Source of the DNA: Nemertoderma westbladi
Taxonomy: Eukaryota; Xenacoelomorpha; Nemertodermatida; Nemertodermatidae
DNA length: 28,273 nt
Direction: 5' to 3'
NCBI GenBank assembly: GCA_032718475.1
Contig: JAUCBJ010003205.1
Span: 1-28,273 of the forward strand
The position numbers and the translations under genes are program-made. The first letter of the stretch is position 1. Each line of letters begins with the position of its first letter. The notes below the pieces were generated by a model that searched no databases, was not told where the DNA came from, and saw only the letters and a list, made by a program, of their open reading frames with translations. Shown here piece after piece: positions 18,480 through 26,650 of this stretch.

Positions 18480-20024
18480 ATTGTCCTGCTTAGAATCATT
18501 ATCAATATTATTCTATGGTTCCTCATATTCGGGCCTCATATCCTATGAGGTCCGAAAAATGTAATATAATGTTTTACATCATGGGAGTCTCCGGGGGGGG
18601 GGGGGGGGGGGGGTAGGGGGGGGGGGCTACTACTACTATTACTACTACTAGGTCGAGCGAACTCGGACATAGAAAAATATCTTTCAGTTGCGGGAGTAAA
18701 CCGCTTGTGGTCGCAACTCCTCCAAGCGTCTTCGCAGTAGGTCGCCATTGGTTGATTACCTTCCGCCGACCTTGTCAGCATGTCTAGCCGTTGGTTGATT
18801 ACCTTCCGCCTATCCATGGCCTACAGCCCTGCTGCCGACTGTATAGACAGAGCGGGGCGTGTATCATCTCTATTGCAGATGCGTATCAAGCCTTTGCCTA
18901 TGGTGCCCTAGGCGCTATAGCCCTCAATGACTTATTTAGTTGACGGGGCTGAACCAACCCACTCTTGATCAACTAAATAATGAGTAGGCTACTGGCCCTG
19001 TCCTACTGGGCTGACAGCTACAGGTAGTACCACATTACTGCCATAGTGGTAGCAGGATCTCGAGGCCTGACCTGACTCCTAAATCTTTAATAGATGCGTT
19101 ACAGCATATAGTACGGAGCCCCTAACAGGAACTAATTAATAGCTGCGTTACAGCATATAGTACCTATATGGGGAGGGGGGGGGGGGGGGCTAATAGCAGG
19201 CAAAGAAGCAATGAATGGTTTTGTGGAACATATTCCGCTACTTCATATCGATGTTGTTAACCAACGCCTGGCTCGCTACCTAGACCATAATTTCCAAAAA
19301 AAAATCTCATAGATATGCGGCTCGTCTGGCTACTTCATCTGGTTTCATCGTCCCCTTAGTTAGGTTAAATTCATCCCAATGAACTTTACCAATGTTAAGG
19401 CCTAATTACCAATTCTCTTTGCAAACCATCCAATGAAAAACGTTATTCTTCTGATCCCAATTCCGAAAGTAACATACCCCCCCCCCCCCCCCACCCCCCC
19501 CCCCACACCCCCCCTGATAACCAATGTAGTTTCAACAGGCTCGACTATCTTTGCTATTGCCTGTTGTACTACACGCACTTAGAGTATTGTATGTGGAGTT
19601 AAGTGTATTATCATCTTATCTATATATATAAATCCATGGTGTATTGGTTATTAATGACTAAACAATAAATAAATTGAGTTGAGTAAAGAATTGGAGAACA
19701 TTTTTATTGTTTAGACATATAGCCATCTAGTGGGAGACTGTTGAACTAGTTCTCTCTAAATGTCTCTCAATGTTCAACTCGACAGCTTCAAATCCGACAA
19801 AAGGTATTAGCATGTCAAAATTGTCTCGATGATGACAATGGCGACTACTTGCAAAAATTGACCAACCCCCGTAAGGTTGTCAGTCCGCTAAGACTCGGCC
19901 TACTTCGTGGCTCGCCCCTCATATTCTTACAACAGGAGTGACAAGAATTTCATCAAGAACAACGTTTAATGCAACCATGTCAGTATCAGGGACAGGGTAA
20001 ACTAAATTTAAATATATTTCATAT
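18480..20024. other. gene-free stretch with G/C tracts and short repeats
   Basis: No gene is recognised. It holds a direct repeat TTGGTTGATTACCTTCCGCC at 18748-18767 and 18791-18810. A 12-bp inverted repeat TTATTTAGTTGA / TCAACTAAATAA lies at 18932-18943 and 18969-18980. A 27-bp near-repeat ending GCGTTACAGCATATAGTAC occurs at 19096-19114 and 19145-19163. Long G or C tracts lie at 19170-19189 and 19477-19514. If the split-gene model is right, all this is intron. Confidence 0.55.
18593..18626 (+). repeat. long G-tract, G-quadruplex-prone
   Basis: A run of 21 G, then TA, then 11 G, followed by CTACTACTACTA-type triplets to about 18650. The G-rich strand could fold into a quadruplex. Length may be unreliable in the assembly. 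Confidence 0.85.
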
Positions 20025-20429
20025 TTAACCTAAAACGACGCCATTATATCCAATTTTATTTTGATTTGTTTTAATTCGTTTGTCAACATCAAGTATTGCC
20101 ATATTATGTTCTCTAAGTTTGATATTTATAGCATCGTTGTAAGTATCAAGTTTGGAGTTTATATTATCTTTGTAATTGAACATTAAAATAACCAGAGTCG
20201 CCATGGCAATAATAATGACGACCTGTAAGACAATTAGTATGATTATGGCACACCATATAGTGGACAATCTATCGTTGTTAAGATATCTCGGTGAGTTATC
20301 TTGTTGATTTCCCGTCGTTGTTGGTGCAGAATTAATTGATTCTTGAATATCCATCACTTCTTCCACACCAATTTGTGTTTCTTTGGAATTAACATCGGTT
20401 CTTTCATTTGTCTGGTTTAATACTGACAT
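20025..20429 (-). CDS. single-pass membrane protein N-terminus, probable first exon
   Basis: I chose ATG at 20429, because upstream the frame only reads through an 11-bp minisatellite. It gives up to 134 residues. A hydrophilic N-terminus (1-53) has no signal peptide and is rich in Asn, Thr, Gln and Glu. A strong hydrophobic segment lies at about 56-84 (WCAIIILIVLQVVIIIAMAT core). A charged stretch at 86-125 with heptad-like Leu/Ile spacing could be a stalk or short coiled coil. This is a type II membrane layout. A splice donor (G|GTTAAA) at 20030/20029, just before the stop, would end the exon in phase 1. That fits the acceptor of the fibrinogen-domain exon at 13160 on the same strand. Type II membrane proteins with a C-terminal FReD are known (for example FIBCD1). 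Alternatively it is a short stand-alone protein. Confidence 0.6.
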   Translation of the reverse strand: MSVLNQTNERTDVNSKETQIGVEEVMDIQESINSAPTTTGNQQDNSPRYLNNDRLSTIWCAIIILIVLQVVIIIAMATLVILMFNYKDNINSKLDTYNDAINIKLREHNMAILDVDKRIKTNQNKIGYNGVVLG

Positions 20430-20724
20430 AGTAACAATAAAGTAACAATAAAGTAACAATAAAGTAACAATAAAGTAACAATAAAGTGACAATAAAGTAC
20501 TGTAACAATAAAGTAACAATAAAGTAACAATAAAGTAACAATAAAGTAACAATAAAGTAACAATAAAGTAACAATAAAGTAACAATAAAGTAACAATAAA
20601 GTAACAATAAAGTAACAATAAAGTAACAATAAAGTAACAATAAAGTAACAATAAAGTAACAATAAAGTAACAATAAAGTAACAATAAAGTAACAATAAAG
20701 TAACAATAAAGTAACAATAAAGTA
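20430..20724. repeat. 11-bp minisatellite (GTAACAATAAA), ~26 copies
   Basis: Near-perfect tandem units start at the initiator ATG of the minus-strand gene and run upstream. One decayed spot lies at about 20485-20500. The plus strand carries one AATAAA and one AACAAT per unit. Because 11 is not a multiple of 3, each frame cycles through an 11-residue hydrophobic repeat; these are not real proteins. Confidence 0.95.
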
Positions 20725-20867
20725 CTAAAAAGCAAAGAGACACAGTGAAATATTAATAAGAACCACCAGCTGAGATAGCTTGTTGCCTGGCAACCATTAA
20801 AAACATCAACAAACATTGACCAGATACATGAGTCCAGATGCGGCAGCCTACTGCAGTCTGGTACAGA

Positions 20868-21245
20868 TTACAGGGGTGAGGACATTCCTGCACCTTCTTC
20901 AAACCCTAGACCGCTTCGCAATTTAGTGTGGGATCCGCGCAAGCAGTGGGAGGTCCTGCGGACAACCGCAAACTGCTCTCTAGAGCGAACCCAACCCATA
21001 ACGGAGGAGTGAGGCTTGCCCCTCAAGTGGTGCAGTCTGTCCATGATTATTCGCAGGAGTCTGTTCGCCTGCAGGGCCAACACACCATCGCAGGAAACCA
21101 CGAAAGGCAAGAAATCACCTCGTCGAGCTGTTACTGCAGCGGAATATAACCGTTTCTTCTCATCTTCCGCAGCTTCTAGTATGGACATGGTTGGGCGATT
21201 TACATACGACTCGGCATCAAGGTTGGTTGAATGGATATCGAACAA
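20868..21245 (-). pseudogene. retroelement ORF C-terminal fragment
   Basis: The 125-residue frame has TARRGDFLPFVVSCDGVL, then a hydrophobic/basic segment, GWVRSREQFAVVR, and LRGSHTKLRSGLGFEEGAG. I recognise this order (an ARRGxFxPFVVSxDG block followed by LRGSxTKxRSG) from C-terminal parts of retroelement polyproteins common in marine invertebrate genomes, often annotated as LINE-type. It is isolated, with no RT next to it on this strand, so it is a truncated copy. The family is from memory and not certain. Confidence 0.5.
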
Positions 21246-21731
21246 CGCCTGAGTCTGTACGTTAATTGTGCCCCTCTATTCCCACGTCGCACGGCAACCC
21301 AGCGACATTTCCACCCTCCAGCTGCTCACACACCACGGGCTGTGATGTACCAACCGTTGTTTCACTACTAGTTGCTTGACTAGAAGGCGTGTGCAGTTGG
21401 ATAAATTGCGGGGCGTAGTGCTGCACTAATGAGCGATAACGGATCGGTGGATTTATGAGCAGTATGAGTAGTCTGGAGTGTGTGTGATGGTGTAGGGTGC
21501 AACAACTGCATACAGGAATTCCTCTTGAGTCAGCATCGTATCACGTCAGCCGTTAGGAACACTACAACGGGTGATGGACTCCAGTGGAGTGAGTCGGTTT
21601 CATCGTCTACGGGACCGGTTGCCATTCGTTGTGGTTCTCCACAGCAGTTGCCTTTACATAATTGTATTTATATATTGTATATAGTCTGCACCATCTCCAC
21701 ACACTGTACACTCCACGCAGTGATTGTGGTA
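21246..21731. other. 5' region of the Penelope-like element
   Basis: No protein frame is convincing. The DNA is more GC-rich than its neighbours and lies just upstream of the Penelope-like coding frame, so it is probably its 5' untranslated part. Confidence 0.35.
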
Positions 21732-22411
21732 TGGTTCCACGGTTCCTAGCCTTTACGGTACCACCCCCTCGCCAATTCGCTGAACCGGAGGCAGTGTTGG
21801 CCTTCCAGCGATGGTTGCTAAACACAACAATAGCTCAGGTCATGGAGCTGAAGGCCGTGGAGGTCCGAGTAGTAGGTACCAAGCATCACCTTGCATCTCG
21901 TCTGGCGGACCCGAGCCTAATCGAGCAAGTCGTCCACCTGGCCAACACCTGGTGTGGTGGTAAGCTCGAGCGACGGAGGTCTGATTAAGAGGATGAAAAG
22001 TTTAGGTGGTGGGCTGGCAGCCAAGGGTCGCCCTTACTAAACGTTATTGGCACGGTTCAGTGTGAGGATGGAATAGTCCTACCTGAGATTGTCGAGTCGG
22101 TGCTCAGGCTTGGGGCCAAGAATCCATTCAAAACTAAGTTTGTCACCACACTCTTTTACTCCCAGGTGGACTATTTCACCCACACCACCGATGCGGATAA
22201 AGTAAGTGTGTCCCACCACGCCCAGAATTACGCTCGGTTAATGCGCCTCCAGCGGCAGTCTGATGCTGTCTCTACAACGGCGCGTTATCTGAAGCAACAG
22301 GGTTTGATTGCTGTGCCGTTTGACAAGGGGAATTGGTACTGCATTATGAAGAAGGAGTCGTACCTCGCCAAAGCGGACCCGGCCAGTTCGGTTTGTTTTT
22401 ACAACATCTAA
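21732..22411 (+). pseudogene. Penelope-like element (PLE) N-terminal region
   Basis: One frame is shared by two open stretches, interrupted by a single TAA at 21986-21988. The first stretch has a PPPRQF start and a SAP-like segment (VMELKAVEVRVVGTKHHLAS). The second has LRLGAKNPF and, near its end, GLIAVPFDKGNWYCIMKKESY. That matches the conserved A-x-P-x-D-K-G-N...V/I-M-x-x-x-x-Y block just before the RT core of Penelope-like elements. The RT core that should follow is missing. A GIY-YIG region appears in another frame right after, from about 22420. It is therefore an internally deleted, inactive copy. Confidence 0.65.
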
Positions 22412-22419
22412 ACTGCACC

Positions 22420-22814
22420 AGTCACTCCCATCTCCCAAACACCCCATCCCGGAAATCCTTGCGTCTAACGTCGTTTATTCTTTCTCTTGTCCCTCTTGTA
22501 AGGGGGAATATGTTGGACACACCATCCAACACTTGTTTGAACGCGTTAGACAGCACCAGGATGGGACAGCCAATGATGGGAGCGAACAGGGTAAGACTGT
22601 GCACAACCACATCATGACACACCGCGGCGAGCCCAATACATGTTGGCTGACTGACTGGCGTGAATTGTATAAACATTTCACTGTAATTGCTAGACACCCA
22701 TTGCGGCCAGTCTTACAAAAGCTTGAAATGTATTACATCCAAACACGCAAGACGGTTATCAACAAGCAGAAACGTGACTGGCGCAAGTTTACGGTGCTGC
22801 TTCCCTGTGGTTAG
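22420..22814 (+). pseudogene. Penelope-like element GIY-YIG endonuclease region
   Basis: The frame reads NVVYSFSCPSCKGEYVGHT, with a C-x-x-C pair and the Y-V-G half of the GIY-YIG motif. It then has LFERVRQHQDG with the conserved Arg and His, HIMTHRGEP, and LEMYYIQTRKTVINKQ with the conserved Glu and Asn. It stops at 22814. This is the C-terminal endonuclease of endonuclease-bearing Penelope-like retroelements. The motif order is complete, but it is separated from any RT by a deletion and a frame change near 22400. Confidence 0.8.
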
Positions 22815-23351
22815 TTACAGTACAGACATCTCTTTATTTTGTTGCCTGTTCCGCCCCCCTTTGGGAATCTCTGCCTACATCTCCTTGCTTGGCCTCCTGA
22901 GAATGCCTTCAGTTGCGGGGCGAAACCTACCGATCAGCTGGCTGCCGTCAGCTGATCACTGATTGCATGCAACATCTAGGTCTTGTTGCTTTATAGTTTT
23001 TTACATACTTTGGCACTGACATACCTGTAAGGTTTTTACTTAACGTGCTTGATTAATAAATAAAATACAATTAACTCTTTATTATAGGATTTTCAAGCTT
23101 CTATGTACTTCTATTATAAATTAATAAACATTCGTTGACCGCGCAATGCTACATTTGTGTTGTATTATTTATTATTTTGGCACTTTTCTAACTATATTAT
23201 TTCACTCTATCTATTCATAGAGTACAAAATTAAGTTTGACACGAATATTCAATATATTACATACTGTATGTAATAATTATTAGCTTTAACTCATTCCATT
23301 CCAGAACATAATTGTCTCTATTTTGTATCATTGACAAAAGTGTTTTCGTTA
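22815..23351. other. AT-rich gene-free stretch
   Basis: The first 150 bp are probably the PLE 3' end. The rest is AT-rich, with no coding frame and no clear repeat. Confidence 0.5.
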
Positions 23352-23359
23352 GTTTCATG

Positions 23360-24666
23360 CAAGGTGTAGTAAATAACAGGTCATGCAGCGAGCGGATTGC
23401 TGAAATTAGCGTTGGCCGATATTTTCCTATTTATGGCACTTTTTTCATAATAATTCCTTAGAAACTTATTTTATGCTACGTTTGTTAGGTAGATATGATG
23501 ACTAGAGTTCATAGAAATGTAATAAAATGTCGGGACTCTTACACTTTTAAGTGCCATTATATCCATATTTTGATATAATAAAATGATCTTAAAATATTTG
23601 TTCTAGAACAAAAAATATTTTTTCTAGAACAAAATTTTTATATTAAATGTATAGATAATATGTTCTAGAACATTAAAAAAAATATATATTATATTGTGTT
23701 GTATGCGTATTTTGGTGAAGGGGATTTTGATATAACATACAGTAGATATGTTCTTGAAATGAGTCTAGTCATGTATCTGATAGTCAGGAATCAGTAGTAT
23801 GTATTCTGCACTACTATGCCTATTGCAGTACATGTCAGCATGTTGTATACTGCAGCACTGCTATATGCAGATATGATTACAAGATTATATATGGAGGCTA
23901 TATTTTAGTTATACTGATATGCGTTTATTATATTCCGGGGTATACGAAACACAACATGGCGCAGTGTGTCTGAACTTAGCGGTTCGAACTATTAGTTTGG
24001 AACGACGGTATCTTGAAATCTTGGCGTATTTCTACCGGTAACAGCCCCTACTGCCCTAGGCCTAAATCCCGCATCCTGATGGCTGACTCGGAACTCGCTC
24101 GTCGCCTGAGAAAGAATCACTCAGGGTACAAGTCTGCCTACACTCGGAACTCGAATCAATTAGTTGCGCTGATCGACGATATCCGACAGGATACCCAAAC
24201 TGTTCAACCTCACGTTGTTCTCGACTCCCTGCAGGAGTTACTCGCAAAGGTTCAAACTGCCTTCGAACGTGTCGGCGCGTCTCTAATAAATCTACAGACC
24301 AACGACGGAAATTATCGTAATTCCCGACACCATGGAAACGGGATTGAAAAAAAAATTTAATGTAAAATATTTTGATAGACTTTTATTCCCTTTACTCATA
24401 TACCAAATCTCAAGAACAGAATCCCCTGTCGTCTTGAATTACAGGCGCTCGAAATTTGAACTTGGTTACCTTGGCAACTAACTACAAGGTAAAAATTCCA
24501 GAAAAACTTTTTATTACATTTCTATGAACCCTAGTCATCATAAAAGTAGCACATAAAGAAGATTCTAAGGAAATATTATGAAAAAAGTGCCATAAATAGG
24601 GTAAGATCGGCCCACGCTAATTTCAGCAATCCGCTCGCTGCATGACCTGTTATTTAGTACACCTTG
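23360..24666. mobile_element. 1.3-kb DNA transposon with ~170-bp TIRs and 8-bp TSD (hAT-like)
   Basis: The element begins CAAGGTGTAGTAAATAACAG and ends with the near-perfect inverse (CTGTTATTTAGTACACCTTG). Inverted similarity runs from 23360 to about 23530 and from about 24500 to 24666, with one short gap. GTTTCATG flanks it on both sides (23352-23359 and 24667-24674), a perfect 8-bp target duplication. An 8-bp duplication with CA-G-G-like ends suits hAT. P or Merlin are alternatives, and long TIRs are not typical of hAT. No transposase is present, so it is non-autonomous. It contains a gag-like open frame at 24082-24360. Confidence 0.85.
24082..24360 (+). CDS. hypothetical protein, gag-like N-terminus carried in a transposon
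   Basis: The open frame runs from 24013; the ATG at 24082 starts the more protein-like part, about 92 residues. It is helical-looking: MADSELARRLRKNHSG, then a Leu/Val-spaced segment (LVALIDDIRQDTQ, VVLDSLQELLAKVQ), then a short polar end with NDGNYRNSRHHGNG. The style recalls N-termini of LTR-retrotransposon gag proteins (BEL/Pao or Gypsy), but I see no zinc knuckle or protease. It sits between the inverted repeats of the 1.3-kb element. It may be a captured fragment. GC content is higher than in the flanking AT-rich DNA. Confidence 0.35.
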   Translation, partial: ADSELARRLRKNHSGYKSAYTRNSNQLVALIDDIRQDTQTVQPHVVLDSLQELLAKVQTAFERVGASLINLQTNDGNYRNSRHHGNGIEKKI

Positions 24667-24674
24667 GTTTCATG

Positions 24675-25706
24675 TGAGAGTGAAGTTCATTCTTTTGTAG
24701 AGTCAATTCTTTTTCTAGACTTAATTAAATGTCTTTCGAAATGAGATTCATATAAAATATCTGTTTGTTAGATGTCTACTAAAGTACTTAATTACTAAAT
24801 AGATTTATTAATTAATTAGATTAAATAATCGCAATTTAAAAAATTTTATTAAAAATTTCAACATCGAGTGTTTTTAGTTTCAGGTTCTCCAAAATTGTGA
24901 AAAAATATTATTAAAACAAAACAAATAAATCGTGTTTTATTTTTTTACAAAGAATTAAATCATTATTTAAAATTACGCGTTCATAGTAATGTCGTGTTAG
25001 GCCTATTAGCCAATCATATTCTGTCGCATATGTTTTCAACCTAAATGGAGCAGCTAGAAAGTATAAGACAGTGAACTACACAATTGAACAGTATGATTGA
25101 TACAATGTACAATATGCAATTATATTTTGATCATAGGTTGGTCATACATGATCTATTCTAATAAAGTTCAAAGAATTATCCTATTAGCTAATAAGAATTG
25201 AGTTAATGATTCAATGAAGATATTAATACATTTAAGTTAACGGCAATCCCAAACATTATATTAAAATATTATTATTTAACATACTTCAGTGGGTTTATTG
25301 TCGCTACACTTATCTTCTTACAGTTGTTGTGGGGCGAGTCAAAACTGCGAGTCATCAGCGAACTGTTATAATTATAATATGGCCGTTTTATAAAAGTCGG
25401 TATGTGTGTGTGTGTGTCAGTCAGCGTTTGCATCGGAAGCCAATATATAACTAGCCATTATAGTATAATTCTAATTGTTCTCAAGATGGCTTGCAGCTTT
25501 TGCTGCACGAAGATCGTGTTAATAATATGAAGAATAAATTGCAATAATTTGTGTTATTCAATAAATCATTATTGAAATAATTGGAAATTATATTAATACA
25601 TTATTTATAATAGAAAAGCCAACAAGCAGTAAAATAAACTGCCTAAATATTAAATCAAAATTTGAGATTAAACAAAATGACTCATTGGATTGAACCCAGT
25701 GTTTTT
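24675..25706. other. AT-rich gene-free stretch
   Basis: No coding frame is recognised. A (TG) microsatellite of 7-8 units lies at 25403-25417. Around it, a GC-richer segment (25310-25445) contains TATAAAAGTCGG. Confidence 0.55.
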
Positions 25707-26611
25707 ATGGCATCTGATTAGCTCAAAATCCAATATTTCACTCTTCAATATCAACATGGTATTCTTCAATATCAATATGGCGAGTAATATGAATAATATT
25801 ACATAATCGTGCAGTATTATTACACGTTAATTCAATATATATTGAATATTCAATAATTAACATAAATTCAAACAATATTGCGCAAATATTAATTCAATAT
25901 ACAAATATATTGAATCAATATGTTGACATGTTGGCATCATATTGAATCAATATGATGACATGTTGGCAACATATAATGAATCAATATTCGCTCATTTTGA
26001 ATTAATATGTTAACATGCTGGCAACATATTGAATCAATATGTTGTTAATATTAAAAAAAAATATGTTAGCAACATATTGATTCACTATTTTGCCGCGGCA
26101 AATTTAAAATATGACCTGTCTATCTTACAGTTTCATACTTATTCTGAAGTACAGTACTACTGCACTGCGGTTGTGGACCACAGCTGTCCAGTTTGGTTAA
26201 TATAATGAAATCCTTCCCCATAATCCTCCCACCCTTCAAAATAAGTTGGGAAAACTGTCAATATGTTGCCAAAATGTCAACATATTGATTCAATATGTGC
26301 GAATATTGATTCAATATGTTGCCACAAAGTCAAGATATTGATTCAATATGTTGCCAACATGTCAACATATTGATTCAATATGTTACCAACATGTCAACAT
26401 ATTGATTCAATATTTGTATATTGAATTAATATTTGCACAATATTGATTGAATTTTTGTTAATTATTGCATATTCAATATATATTGAATTAACGTGTAATA
26501 ATACTGCACGATGATGTAATATTATTCATATTACTCGCAATATTGATATTGAAGAATACCATATTGATATTGAAGAGTGAAATATTGGAGTTGGAGCTAA
26601 TCAGATGCCAT
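25707..26611. mobile_element. fold-back (MITE-like) element with ~350-bp inverted arms
   Basis: Both ends begin ATGGCATCTGATTAGCTC on opposite strands (left at 25707, right ending at 26611). The arms stay inverted copies to about 26085 and from about 26255. Shared blocks include CCAATATTTCACTCTTCAAT and GCAGTATTATTACACGTTAA. Inner arm parts are tandem repeats of about 33 bp built on ATTGAATCAATATGTTGACA. The central 170 bp is different and non-coding. No transposase. TGTTTT occurs just outside both ends, but I cannot fix a target duplication. Confidence 0.85.
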
Positions 26612-26650
26612 CTTGTTTTCACATCTTAATTCTTAAATCATCTTAAGAAA

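Noticed and set aside
18536-18817. Minus-strand 93-codon frame with a poly-Pro stretch
   Set aside because: The proline run is the G-tract read in reverse and the rest matches no family.
20404-20816. Hydrophobic repeat protein (LLLYCYFIVTL) from the minus strand
   Set aside because: It is the translation of an 11-bp minisatellite. Three frames give the same repeat, and a better ATG follows directly at 20429.
22890-22930. Degenerate hammerhead ribozyme core downstream of the Penelope-like endonuclease (CTGAGAA...CGAAAC)
   Set aside because: Penelope-like elements can carry hammerheads, but the CTGANGA box has a mismatch at a required G and I could not draw convincing stems II and III.
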